DNA from: Chondrosia reniformis
Lineage: Eukaryota; Porifera; Demospongiae; Chondrillida; Chondrillidae
NCBI GenBank assembly: GCA_947172415.1
Contig: OX359198.1
Location: forward strand, 1,705,401 to 1,769,400
Length of the DNA stretch: 64,000 nucleotides
Direction of reading: 5' to 3'
Each line of letters opens with the position of its first letter. Positions within the stretch are counted from its first letter, which is position 1. The notes below the pieces were generated by a model, which worked only from the letters and a program-made list of their open reading frames with translations, had not been told where the DNA came from and searched no databases. This document shows, piece by piece, positions 30,901-41,312 of the stretch. Both the position numbers and the translations under genes were made by a program.

Positions 30901-32188
30901 GAAGTGTAATAACGAAACTCATAAACAATCAACTGTTTACATGCAAGCACCAATAATTGAAATTAACATGTTTTGATAATATTGAACAGAAATATCTGTC
31001 AGTAGCCAAAAATAGTGGTAGATCTTTACAAATTACACTACAAATTAATATAATCAAACACTAAGTGTACCTCATTCATACTTATAACAGAAGAACTTCA
31101 ACTTGTACATATATACCAACATATATATGTACATAATATCCGTTCACATATGTAACACACATGTATGATCAAACAATATGAGTTCTTACATGAGAATCAC
31201 CGTTGTGTTCAATTTTTTGAATTATATCAAAAGCTGCACTCAACATTATCACGTATGGAAAGTTATTACAAAGCCCTATTATCCTGCAATAGAAATGTGT
31301 GACTTTTTCAACTGATACATTTTAAAGATGTTGCTAAAATAGTATAAGACTTCAGGCAGCTATACAGAGCTAATAGTTTTAACATACAATTCTCTAATGG
31401 GTAGGGATTTTTTCTTCTTACTGTATCCAAGTTATGATAAGGTTGGGACCCTAGGCTTGAAGAGCATTTGGAGATGCAGTTGGTTCTTCTTCTTTAGTTC
31501 ATGGTCAAACGTTTCCATCCTGTGGATCCTTTTCAGTGACTACATCTCCAAATGCTCTTCAAGCCTAGGGTCCCCCTTATCATACAATTCTCTACAAAGA
31601 TGCTTTTACATAATTTTGAATGTGGCATATTAAGCTAATGAGGTCTATTGTAAGACTGTCCTCCTCAAACTCACCAAAATCCTATAATATTTCTCAGCTT
31701 ATTGGAAGTCATGTCTTCACATTTTCTTTTAAAGTACTTCTTTACTACTCCCTTCTTCCCAGTCTCCGCTCTGTCTTTCTTGTCCATCTCATCCATATGA
31801 GTCACACCTAATGGTAGAGAAGTAAACACACAGAGGTCACTACAGCAACCACAGACGCATTTGAAGTAGACCTTGATGAGTTACAAAAGTAAAGACTGAA
31901 AGGAAGAAGGAGGATCCGTTTAACCGACAACTGCCTTGTGGCATAAGTGAAAGTAACTCTAGGAGAACACGAAGACAGGACAGTCTACATCAAATACGGT
32001 CAGAGTTAATACTATCTTATCGCCTTTAAACAGCCTCGCTATTTAAAAGGATACATAAAGAGAATATTTGCATTAAGTTTAAGGTGATATGCTATCTTAA
32101 AAAATTCGTTTTCTCTTAAAGCAATAGACTCACCGTTACTCGCACTGTTTTCTAAGTAGCTTGCATCGACATTGCTACGATCCGCCAT
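24978..32188 (-). CDS. CLN3: Battenin, lysosomal membrane protein (12 coding exons)
   Basis: CLN3 is a multi-pass lysosomal membrane protein needed for clearance of glycerophosphodiesters; loss causes Batten disease in people. Exons (minus): 32188-32134, 31807-31675, 31283-31190, 30809-30702, 30072-29993, 29451-29261, 29106-28992, 28326-28116, 27700-27632, 26748-26581, 25909-25769, 25154-24978. All junctions are GT-AG and phases agree throughout, giving 513 residues (human 438). Family blocks: IIGLCNNFPYVIMLSAAFDI, ILPTLIIKLIAPW, GSGFGEIVFLS with SSGTG, QYRWYQAVYQLGVFLSRSS, LYEGLLGGATYVN, ENREFSMG. The cytosolic loop is longer than in human and holds KTPLLDDDE, an acidic-dileucine type sorting signal, though acids follow rather than precede the LL. 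A long polar N-terminus (about 60 residues) precedes the first helix. NITV and NRT in exon 4 are possible luminal glycosylation sites. Confidence 0.94.
25313..25442 (-). other. tRNA-like element in the last CLN3 intron
   Basis: On the minus strand 25408-25333 folds partly like a tRNA: a 7-bp acceptor stem GCAGTTG/CAATTGC, AGCTCAGCGGCAGAGC resembling an A box with a D stem, a CTGGT/ACTAG anticodon-like stem with a GGTCATA loop, and a perfect B box and T arm (CTGGGTTCGATTCCCAG). The D side has about four extra bases and the anticodon loop lacks the usual T33, so a functional tRNA is doubtful. AGAGGGAAA and its reverse complement bound the stretch (25313 and about 25431), suggesting a SINE or MITE carrying a tRNA-derived sequence. 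Confidence 0.45.
26405..26520. mobile_element. G/C-tract dispersed repeat in CLN3 intron 10
   Basis: AGAGGGGGGAAGGGGG...TTTTGCCCCCC...CCCCCTAAATTTTGAAAT. A related copy lies in the opposite orientation at about 59140-59270. The coding-looking frame here is an accident of the tracts. Confidence 0.55.
26756..26850. repeat. 20-bp tandem repeat in CLN3 intron 9
   Basis: About four copies of ACATACACATTAATATACGT, just upstream (minus strand) of exon 10, followed by TACGTA microsatellites to about 26995. Confidence 0.85.
27143..27391 (+). other. Small open frame of unknown status inside CLN3 intron 9
   Basis: Starting at about 27143 (in the AACAAAATGGTG context the ATG is at 27145) the plus strand reads MVSGGSDQFQAEYHLKRE and continues to a stop near 27391 through an AT-rich repeat. 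The first 50 codons look protein-like, the remainder does not. I do not recognise a family. It could be a fragment of a gene or chance; low confidence. Confidence 0.15.
28721..28920. mobile_element. Dispersed repeat family R1, copy 1
   Basis: Contains AAGTAGGGATGGCA, ATCATATGGTAAGGCTAA-type and CTATGTTTGGGCGCA motifs. It ends with an inverted pair CATGTTTGGGCGCA / TGCGCCCAAACATG (28874-28918). Copies occur at about 32301, 37090 and 38251. No coding capacity. Lies in CLN3 intron 7. Confidence 0.7.
31433..31583. mobile_element. MITE in CLN3 intron 2
   Basis: Arms of about 45 bp: left TATGATAAGGTTGGGACCCT onward to GGAGATGCAG (31479), right TACATCTCCAAATGC to CCCCCTTATCATA. Only 60 bp separate them. 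CATACAATTCTCTA occurs just after the right end and again at 31383, about 36 bp before the left arm. Confidence 0.75.
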
Positions 32189-32300
32189 GTTGTTATAACG
32201 CATCACATGACCGCTGAAATATACGGGCAGAACTGACAGAACCGGCCGCGGACCAACTATAAACGGACCAAACCGAAAAGTTGGTCCGTTTTTATATGTA
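32189..32300 (-). promoter_or_regulatory. CLN3 upstream region
   Basis: ATCACATGAC at 32202-32211 is one base from the GTCACGTGAC lysosomal CLEAR element, 15 bp before the start codon. A CCGCGG and an 11-bp stem hairpin built on CGGACCAA/TTGGTCCG follow (32255-32291). No TATA box seen. Regulatory role is inferred. Confidence 0.35.
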
Positions 32301-32512
32301 CAAGTAAATAAAAAACATTTACAAAAATGATGTTAGAAGTAGGAATGGCAGTGTTCACTAATAGTACATCTGCACAAAGTATTGAAACAAGACAGTGATT
32401 ATATGATAAGGCTAATCATACAGAAGTTGCATATATACTGAAATTTAAGTAACTATGCATGCACATACACTTCTGTGTTTGGGTGCACTAACCTGAAGTA
32501 GGAATGGTGCAC
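32301..32512. mobile_element. Dispersed repeat family R1, copy 2
   Basis: Shares AAATGATGTTAGAAGTAGGA, ACAAGACAGTGAT and TTCTGTGTTTGGGTGCAC with the copy at 37090 and, more distantly, with 28721 and 38251. Confidence 0.7.
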
Positions 32513-32599
32513 CATGGTGTATGTATGTACGTATACTGGAGGTCAAGTATTAGTTTTGTACATACAGTTCAATGTCACATGACATAAGCACTTAGCTAC

Positions 32600-32668
32600 C
32601 AGTCCTTGATTGATGAGGTACTCTCCAACATATACTAAGAAGAGTGGTATCATGTACTTTAGTAGAGG
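32600..32668 (-). pseudogene. CLN3 exon 9 duplicate (decayed second CLN3 copy)
   Basis: Sixty-nine bases matching CLN3 exon 9 (27632-27700), including flanking intron sequence on both sides. Four bases inserted at the splice donor turn GTAAGTG into GTAGCTAAGTG. It lies upstream of the intact CLN3 promoter, so it is not part of that gene. Confidence 0.85.
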
Positions 32669-32892
32669 CTACAATGAGATATAACATACATACGCACATA
32701 TGTATACAAATGCATAGTGAATATATATACATAGGTTGCTCCTAATTTAATTATTGCATACGTATAAATACACAAGCTCTCTTCAGCTCTAGTTCCCTAT
32801 AGATTTTTACAGAATAGGCATAGCATGTAGTACATTAAGATTTTTCATGAAATTAAAAGGTGATGGAAATATGTAAAAAGAGCATAGGCTTC

Positions 32893-33015
32893 TCTGTGAG
32901 ATGGTCCATTTTGAGCATCTAGAGTAGCTGAAGAAGATTTCCAGGGTGGAAAGGTCCAAGAAACAGACTGCTACTCTAGATGCTCAAAAGATTATAGATG
33001 AACCATCTCATAGAC
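32893..33015. mobile_element. MITE copy C (GAGATGGTTCATCT family)
   Basis: TGTGAGATGGTCCATTTTGAG to CTCAAAAGATTATAGATGAACCATCTCATA with GCTGAAGAAGATTTCCAGGG inside; an inner inverted pair GAGCATCTAGAGTAG / CTACTCTAGATGCTC extends the stem. Confidence 0.75.
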
Positions 33016-33065
33016 TATATTACATACTAAGTATGTCTGTACACATGCATAGGAGGGTATGTAAG

Positions 33066-33121
33066 AAGGTACTGGAACAAAGCTGGAAACAGATGCTATT
33101 GTACACACTAATATCTTAATC
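33066..33121 (-). pseudogene. Fragment of CLN3 exon 6 (decayed second CLN3 copy)
   Basis: Matches the 5' part of CLN3 exon 6 (29399-29451): the minus strand reads GATTAAGATATTAGTGTG then the ATAGCATCTG(T)TTCCAGCTTTG segment. The rest of the exon is missing; the kinase-like duplicate segment begins about 230 bp further on. Confidence 0.75.
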
Positions 33122-33771
33122 CTCTATTCGAACGTTTTTTTGAATGTCCTTGATTACGGTAAAATAACATAATCGGAAATGCTTATAAAACATCTTAAAG
33201 CTCTGAATATCTTCTATTTTATCTTTGAACTTGTTTTCGTTCAATAACTATTCGTTGAAATCGTATTCTTCCTTCAAAGTTAGTTATTTCGGGTTGAAAT
33301 AGAATCCTAACCGTAGCGAAAGGAAAAAACGGGAATCGCAAAGGGTTAAAACCACGTGAGCATATTAATTAACACGTAACTAGCGAGTCACCATCCTCAA
33401 AAAGAAACACGAGCAAGAAGAGTCTTAAAAGTGAGTTGTAAATATTCTTGTCCCCTCGGGGCCTTCATTGTAATGAAGTAGGACGTTTCAAAGGAGGACT
33501 ATAGGCATGAGGACGAGGATTTAAATGCAGTCTAGCAAGCCAGAGGCTATCCACTCTGAGTGATACCGAGTGGGGGAGAGAAAGAAACTGTGTGAAGTAG
33601 TTACACAGCTCTGGTAGATATGGACATCACTGTCTATATCTTAAACATGTTTTTGCATTTTCCCTCAAGTTGTTAACTATAACCTAAGTTGAACTTTTGA
33701 AGACACACGTACTTTACCTCTCATGAAATTCTATTTCAGTTCGTTACAGAATTGCTGAGGTTGAGAAGGAA

Positions 33772-35841
33772 ATGACTGAGGTTAAGAAGATTAGGGAGGA
33801 TATTGCTGAGGTTGAGAAGAAAATGGGCGTGGTTGAGGAGAAAATGGCTGAGGTTGACAAGAAAATGGGTGTGGTTGAGGAGAAAAATGATAAGCTTCTT
33901 GCTGACATTATCAAGACGAAGGATTCTGAACTGTAAGATCTGTGTGTGTGTTTGCCATTCCATGGTTGCCTAGAGGGTCATCGGCATGCACCCCAATTAA
34001 GGGAATACACATGTAGCTATTTGTTAATTGCCAATCTGTGGTTACTGTTGAAACAACTTGACTCATTTCAGTCCATGCAACTATCTGTGTGTGTGTGTGC
34101 AGAGATAATAATAGTCATTCTAGGCTTTGTTATATCACCCTAAGAGTAGAGTAGTGTCTTTGAAGTACTCATCATTATGTATGATTTTTATGAAATACAG
34201 GAAGACAATATTCTGTGAAAGAATGAAATCACTTGTGGAAGAAAGGAAATCACTCATGGAAGAAAGGAAATTACTTGTGCAAAAAGATAAATCACTTAAC
34301 CAGTATCTTACAAGTCTTCGGGAAAGACTGTTAAGCCAATCAAAGAAAGACTCTCTTTTGCCTCCTCCAAAGAAGGCAAGATACACTGAACCATTATTTG
34401 AAGGTATATTACCATTGCACATACTGAAGCTAAATGATATACTGTTGCTATCACAGAACCTTAGGTGTTATACACATACTTCACTCCTTTTGTAGAGCCT
34501 AAATCACTCCATCACTCTCCATCCAATACTACAAGTGAAGAGGTTAAATCACGGAGTACAACAGGTGATGTGTATGACCATTGGTTTGCCTTATGCATGT
34601 ACGAATTGAAAAACTATCTGGCTAACAATCCAATACAACTCAGAAACGGGGACCAATCTACCCTCAATTTGCCCTTTAAGGGGAAAACCGTGGCGATACA
34701 GGTTTTTCATTTAAAGGAAATTATAATACGTTGGAAGCAAATGGAAAAATTTCTTTATGAAGAATGTTCCACAGCTGCATTAGCGGTTGGACTAGAGCGC
34801 TTTCTATTTCCAACTAATGCTGGCATACTTCCTGATGGTGTTTGTTGTCATCAAATGCCAATTTCTGATGGAAGCCGTGTAAAGTCTAACTTCAGTGTTT
34901 TTCCATATCCAGTGGGAAGGAGTTTCAGGTACGGAAGGAGGATGTTGGAACAAAATACATTTGTAGCAGTTTCCAACTTCAAAAAATCCGATTTTGACCA
35001 ATCAAAAAATGAATCATTTGCATACAGTTTGGCACAACAGCAGGGCAATACCACTTTAGTTAGACTTTTGTTTCCAATGACCAAGCACCGTGTCATGTTA
35101 CAGATCTACGTGCCTATATCCGGATCTGTGCTTTTGATCAATATATTTGATGATGATACCTCAGAAGCCAACCTTGCACAATTCTTCTGCATGTTGTATG
35201 TTGGAGTAAAATATTTACTTCATTCTCCAATCAAATCAACCATGGCCCCACATCCTATAGATGATGATGAATTGAAATTGAATTATTACGCAAAGCATAC
35301 CAATCCACGTGTGCTAATAAGTGAAGACAATTTTTTTTATAAGCTATATGACACTGTCAGGAATAAGCCTCAATTGGAAGTTGCAAAATTAGTCCTTCGT
35401 GATGCAACAGTTGAGCAGTTGAGTGATGACGGACGTTACTGTTATCTAAAGTATAAATATCAAGAGGATGATGAAAATCCAGATTTGAATTCCTTCCAGA
35501 AAATTTTAAATCAGCTTCATGAGATTCATGAAGAGGGGTATGTCCACTCTGACATAAGGAGGCAGAATATTGTGCTTGGCAAGCATTCTGCATGCATAAT
35601 AGACTTTGATCTTGCCGAAAAAGAAGGTGTCAACTATCCGTTAACCTACAATAGCTCTCCAAAAATAAAAGAACGGCACCCAAAGGCAGAAGCGGGCCTA
35701 CCGAGGGAGAAAATTCATGATGTTCATGCCCTTGACGTGATTATGAGAATCTATAATTTTTCTGGGATCATGGAACAGTACAGATCTGGTAAATCACTCT
35801 TGGAAATAGCTACAAATATAACTGAAGACATGGAAATGTAA
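33772..35841 (+). CDS. Coiled-coil, nuclease-like and kinase-like protein, copy 1
   Basis: Exons 33772-33932, 34201-34403 and 34496-35841; GT-AG junctions and consistent phases give 569 residues. A CAG at 33740 with a preceding GTGAGT donor near 33430 suggests an untranslated first exon. Residues 1-110 are heptad-rich (repeated AEVEKKMGVVEEK, then MKSLVEERKSLMEERK): a coiled coil. About 165-380 is a globular region containing SDGSRVKSNFSVFPYP and FVAVSNFKKSDF, compatible with a restriction-endonuclease-like fold but with Asn where copy 2 has Asp. About 400-560 resembles a protein kinase: FFYKLYD N-lobe strand, HSDIRRQN (H472, D474) as catalytic loop and IIDFD (D491) in the place of DFG. Architecture recalls Crinkler-type eukaryotic proteins; that is inference. 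The exact function is unknown. Confidence 0.75.
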
Positions 35842-37089
35842 AACACTAATTTATATTTTATTAGTGTAATGTGTTGTCAAGTTAAATTTTTGAATATTGT
35901 TGCACAAAGTACTTTTCACTGAAGGAATGCACATTTAAAACATGATTTTCTGTAACTGAGGTTCGAGTAAGTTTGATGATTGTGAACTCCCACAGACACA
36001 CTAAACTGAAGTGAGGTATATATGAACACTTGCAGTAACTTGACCCTTTGAGATGGTTATGTATATATGTATATACAAACACCACTGAAACAATGCACTC
36101 GCATATGGAACATGGACTTTACTTCATGATCAGTTTAGGTTATTACAGAAGAATCCTTATACAGTACATAGAAGGATCAGTCATCCTATATATATAGGTT
36201 AACTAAATATAGTTCTGGTCGGCTCTTTGATGGCAAACCCCATTGAAACACTATATAAAGAGAGGGTGAAAAAACATGATAATATTAACCCCATGCAGTT
36301 GGAGAAGGTTCATGATCAATGCCGCTTATTTATAATAGAAATCCTAATTTAGAGGCTACCGTAGTATATACTATATATATTGAACCTTAAATACTGTATT
36401 ATATATCTAATAGAAGCCCGAGGCTTCTATTAGAGACTGGCTTGTTTTAGAGACCTGGGCATATTTATATTAGAGATAATACTGTATATATATGTATATA
36501 TGTTGGAAACACTGGTGTTCTGTGCATGACTGCAATATTCTAGTGTTACATTTTGTCATTTGTGGGCAGTTTAAATCTAATTAAGTAATGCTTGGAATGT
36601 TCTTGCTAATTGTATCATGACCTTATATGGTTAACGATAGAGTTCAATGATAATATAGTTGGCTCACTGTTCTTATATTTAATGCTCACTTGTGCATGTA
36701 GTATATTGGATGGTCCAAAAACATGGCTGCCTCTCATACTAAATTGTCACCTCACAAATCAATTAGATATTCCAAAAACATACTATAATTACACATCATT
36801 GTATACCATTACAATATAAAGAAACTTTTAAAATACATATCCTCTATAGGGCCAAGGCTTGTTTGACCAGAGACCATAGATTTCCCACAAGCGTGACAGA
36901 GTCCTTTTGGGAAAGTTCTGGTTGGTTCCAACATCATACGGAGAATTCAGTGAAAGTAAAACCAGTGTAGAATCAACACGCTGAGTTATGATAAAGAGCC
37001 AGCAATTAGACTATATATGCATATAGGGGGACAATGGTTGACCAGGTGTTCGCCATTTTATCAATATATATATGCCATTCCTGTTTTAA
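35842..37089. other. 3' flank of kinase-like copy 1
   Basis: Duplicated sequence to about 36850 (see 62952 onward), then unique sequence. Apart from the short hairpin and TATATA tracts I find no gene. Confidence 0.5.
36407..36433. other. Short hairpin CTAATAGAAGCC / GGCTTCTATTAG
   Basis: Twelve-base stem, three-base loop, in the 3' flank of kinase-like copy 1 and repeated in the right duplicate near 63531. Too far from the stop codon to call a 3'-end element. Confidence 0.5.
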
Positions 37090-37345
37090 ACAAGTATATA
37101 AAAAAATTACAAAAATGATGTTAGAAGTAGGAGTGGCAGTGTTCACTAATACATCTGCAAAAAGTATCAGAACAAGACATGTACAGTGATAATTATATGA
37201 TAAGGCTAATCATACAGAAGTTGCATATATACTGAAATTTAAGTAACTTAACCATACACTTCAGTGTTTGGGTGCACCGAGCTGAAGTAGGAAGGATACT
37301 TTTGCAGATGCATAGTGAACACTGCCATTAATATTCCTACTTGTT
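37090..37345. mobile_element. Dispersed repeat family R1, copy 3
   Basis: Begins AAAATTACAAAAATGATGTT, contains CACTTCAGTGTTTGGGTGCAC, and ends with ACTTTTGCAGATGCATAGTGAACACTGCCA, an inverted match to its own left part (GGCAGTGTTCACTAATACATCTGCAAAAAGT). It is therefore a TIR-bearing element. Confidence 0.7.
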
Positions 37346-37799
37346 CCGTTTTAACCCATCGATCATGAGTCATCCTGGGTGATAGGCCTAGGTATACTGT
37401 ATATCATTATTATTGTTGTAATACCCCTGATTTGTTATGGCTAATTATCAAGGCGTTAGCATCACACCAAGAGCCTATATACTACGTCCAAACTCTTCTG
37501 TAGATCCTCTCTAGATCTGTTGGCTTCCATAAGTATTAAGTTATCAGCATATTAGCAGTATGTATATATATATAATTTTGTGGCGATTTAAATTTGACAG
37601 TTTGGCGGTCCTATACATTATGCATATATACATCCTCAAAAAACAAGTTAAATCTTGGTATATATTAGCACACATGCACATGCATGTACAGATAATCATA
37701 ATATAAGCTGTATCTACTGAAGTCAGTCCATATTTCTATATTTCTTTTCATATAAAATAGAAATAGTGTAAATTCACACAAAATAGTTAATATGTCTTC
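37346..37799. other. AT-rich gap
   Basis: No exon, RNA gene or repeat recognised between the R1 repeat and the orphan exon. Confidence 0.3.
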
Positions 37800-38196
37800 T
37801 CAGTCCATTGACATGTATTCTTCCTCTACTGAAGGAGTTATGGAGCTTGCTGTGTCCTTAAGAGGATTAGTACAGTTCTCACTCATGTTTACATAAACCA
37901 GAAATGTCATTGACTCCCTTGGAACTGAGCAAGTAGAAGGAAAGTACAGGAATGTCTCTGAAGAGCCTGTACCAGATGCAACACTTATCCAGAATGCTGC
38001 CTTTGAAGACCAAACAGAAGAATCTTGTTTCTCATTTTGATTGTATCCAACTTCACCTTCCAACACATTAGAGGTGTAACCAGGATTTTTGGACCATTCA
38101 ACTCCATCTTTGTCATAGAATGATATTTCAGGTGGATCCAACCATTTTCTTTTTTCATGTGACCTTTCCTCAGTCCTTCTTCTTTCTGTACAACAT
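37800..38196 (-). CDS. Orphan 3'-terminal exon of an unknown gene
   Basis: On the minus strand a good acceptor (TGTTATTCTTGTAG) precedes an open frame of 131 residues ending in TGA. It begins CCTERRRTEERSHEKRKW, continues DPPEISFYDKDGVEWSKN and ends SVEEEYMSMD. It has no ATG near the start, so it needs upstream exons, but only R1 repeat and satellite DNA lie in that direction. NMSENC is a potential glycosylation site. I do not recognise the family. Possibly the remains of a gene cut off when the satellite block formed. Confidence 0.45.
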
Positions 38197-38250
38197 CTAC
38201 AAGAATAACATAATGTTTACATTGCAACACAATTCAATAGCAATCCTACT

Positions 38251-38468
38251 TATAAGTAAATAAAAACATTTTAAAAGTGAAATGAGAAGTAGGGATGGCA
38301 GTCCCTGCAACAGTACCTATCACATCTAGAAAAAGCAATGAAACAAGACAATGATCATATAATAAGGCTAACAATACACAAATAGAATATATACTGCCTC
38401 AAATTTCAGTGACTTAACAATACACATCACTTCCATGTTTGGGCGCACCATGATGGCTGAAGTCACTC
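38251..38468. mobile_element. Dispersed repeat family R1, copy 4
   Basis: Shares GAGAAGTAGGGATGGCAGT, CATCTAGAAAAAGCAATGAA and CATCACTTCCATGTTTGGGC with the copy at 28721. Confidence 0.7.
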
Positions 38469-38529
38469 AACCGGCCATTCATGTGATATATACATGTGAA
38501 TGCACGATTACAACTCCAGTAACTGTATT

Positions 38530-38567
38530 ATATTAATGTCTATGGTCGATATTTTAACTAGGCCGGC
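38530..38567 (-). repeat. Remnant of the satellite spacer at the left edge of the block
   Basis: TGTCTATGGTCGATATTTTAACTAGGCCGG is a diverged copy of the end of the reverse-oriented spacer (compare about 53806-53837). It marks the left limit of the satellite complex. Confidence 0.65.
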
Positions 38568-38727
38568 TGTACTCTAAGTCTAATTCCTAACTCAAGAGAG
38601 AAAAATGTATTGATACAATTTGCAAAATAATGCTTTTAAAGCAACTGTAGCTCCAAAAATGATTTTTATATATATTGTAGGATATACTCTGTATATACGT
38701 ACGTACATACGTATATGTATATGGTGA

Positions 38728-38854
38728 GAGATAAGGGCAATTTTATAAGTTTCATCAAAATTTCAAAAACTCATTAGACATGCTCTATATGTGTCTGTGA
38801 ATGCGCACAGCTTCATCTTTCCATTTGATAGAGTTACAGCCCTCACTGTACATT
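38728..38854 (-). repeat. Single reverse satellite monomer, head-to-head with the plus array
   Basis: A degraded monomer in minus orientation that meets the first plus monomer at TGTACATTAATGTACA, producing a palindrome with arms of roughly 125 bp centred on 38854. Confidence 0.85.
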
Positions 38855-41312
38855 AATGTACATTGAGGGCTGTAACTCTATCAAATGGAGAGATATGAAG
38901 CTAAACATCTGTGTCAGCATTCACAGACATCTATACAACATGTCCAATGGGTTTTTGAAATTTTGATGAAACTTAAAATTTGCCCTATCTCTCACAATAC
39001 ATTAACTTTGTATACCAGAAGTTAATGTACATTGAGGGCTGTAACTCTATCAAATGGAGAGATATGAAGCTAAACATCTGTGTCAGCATTCACAGACATC
39101 TATACAACATGTCCAATGGGTTTTTGAATGTTGATGAAACTTAAAATTTGCTCTATCTCTCACAATACATTAACTTTGTATACCAGAAGTTAATGTACAT
39201 TGAGGGCTGTAACTCTATCAAATTAAATGGAGAGATATGAAGATAAACATTTGTGTCAGCATTCACAAACATCTATACAACATGTCCAATGGGTTTTTGA
39301 AATTTTGATGAAACTTAAAATTTGCACTATCTCTCACAATATATTAACTTTGTATACCAGAAGTTAATGAACATTGAGGGCTGTAACTCTATCAAATGGA
39401 GAGATATGAAGCTAAACATTTGTGTCAGCATTCACAGACATCTATACAACATGTCCAATGGGTTTTTGAAATTTTGATGAAACTTAAAATTTACCCTATC
39501 TCTCATAATACATTAACTTTGTATACCAGAAGTTAATGTACATTGAGGGCTGTCACTCTATCAAATGGAGAGATATGAAGCTAAATCTTTTTGTCAGCAT
39601 TCACAGACATCTATACAACATGACCAAAAGGTTTTTGAAATTTTGATGAAACTTAAAATTTGCCCTATCTCTCACAATACATTAACTTTGTATACCAGAA
39701 GTTAATGTACATTGAGGGCTGTAACTCTATCAAATGGAGATATATGAAGCTAAACATCTGTGTCAGCATTCACAGACATCTATACAACATGTCCAATGGG
39801 TTTTTGAAATTTTGATGAAACTTAAAATTTGCCCTATCTCTCACAATACATTAACTTTGTATACCAGAAGTTAATGAACATTGAGGGCTGTAACTCTATC
39901 AAATTAAATGGAGAGATATGAAGATAAACATTTGTGTCAGCATTCACAAACATCTATACAACATGTCCAATGGGTTTTTGAAATTTTGATGAAACTTAAA
40001 ATTTGCACTATCTCTCACAATATATTAACTTTGTATACCAGAAGTTAATGAACATTGAGGGCTGTAACTCTATCAAATGGAGAGATATGAAGCTAAACAT
40101 TTGTGTCAGCATTCACAGACATCTATACAACATGTCCAATAGGTTTTTGAAATTTTGATGAAACTTAAAATTTACCCTATCTCTCATAATACATTAACTT
40201 TGTATACCAGAAGTTAATGTACATTGAGGGCTGTCACTCTATCAAATGGAGAGATATGAAGCTAAATTTTTTTGTCAGCATTCACAGACATCTATACAAC
40301 ATGACCAATGGGTTTTTGAAATTTTGATGAAACTTAAAATTTGCCCTATCTCTCACAATACATTAACTTTGTATACCAGAAGTTAATGTACATTGAGGGC
40401 TGTAACTCTATCAAATGGAGAGATATGAAGCTAAACATCTGTGTCAGCATTCACAGACATCTATACAACATGTCCAATGGGTTTTTGAAATTTTGATGAA
40501 ACTTAAAATTTGCCCTATCTCTCACAATACATTAACTTTGTATACCAGAAGTTAATGTACATTGAGGGCTGTAACTCTATCAAATGGAGAGATATGAAGC
40601 TAAACATCTGTGTCAGCATTCACAAACATCTATACAACATGGCCAATGGGTTTTTGAAATTTTGATGAAACTTAAAATTTACCCTATCTCTCATAATACA
40701 TTAACTTTGTATACCAGAAGTTAATGTATATACATTGAGGGCTGTCACTCTATCAAATGGAGAGATATGAAGCTAAATCTTTTTGTCAGCATTCACAGAC
40801 ATCTATACAACATGACCAAAAGGTTTTTGAAATTTTGATGAAACTTAAATTTTGCCCTATCTCTCACAATACATTAACTTTGTATACCAGAATTTAATGT
40901 ACATTGAGGGCTGTAACTCCATCAAATGGAGAGATATGAAGCTAAACATTTGTGTCAACATTCACAGACATCTATACAACATGACCAAAAGGTTTTTGAA
41001 ATTTTGATGAAACTTAAAATTTGCCCTATCTCTCACAATACATTAACTTTGTATACCAGAATTTAATGTACATTGAGGGCTGTAACTCCATCAAATGGAG
41101 AGATATGAAGCTAAACATCTGTGTCAGCATTCACAGACATCTATACAACATGTCCAATGGGTTTTTGAAATTTTGATGAAACTTAAAATTTGCCCTATCT
41201 CTCACAATACATTAACTTTGTATACCAGAATTCAATGTACTTTTAGGGCTGTCACTCCATCAAATGGAGAGATATGAAGCTACATATTTGTTTCAGCATT
41301 CACAGACATCTA
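38855..41312 (+). repeat. Satellite array P1 (169-bp monomers, about 14 copies)
   Basis: Monomer from GTTAATGTACATTGAGGGCT through ATCAAATGGAGAGATATGAA and AACATGTCCAATGGGTTTTT to ACAATACATTAACTTTGTATACCAGAA. Most monomers are 168-170 bp; one variant has five extra bases (AAATTAAATGG). A 673-bp-scale pattern of variants recurs (for example near 39363-39540 and 40035-40215). The 60-codon frames starting MERYEAK arise from the repeat and are not genes. Confidence 0.97.

Larger units (their letters stand above)
33350..36850. repeat. Segmental duplicate, left copy (kinase-like gene block)
   Basis: This block recurs at about 59935-64000 with small indels, including the promoter (CACGTGAGCATAT...TTAACACG), all exons, introns and about 1 kb of 3' flank. 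The right copy continues at least to the window edge. Confidence 0.95.

Noticed and set aside
33736..33963. Minus-strand frames opposite the coiled-coil exon (also 60328-60789)
   Set aside because: They are the antisense of a low-complexity GAG-rich exon; splice sites and paralog comparison support the plus strand.
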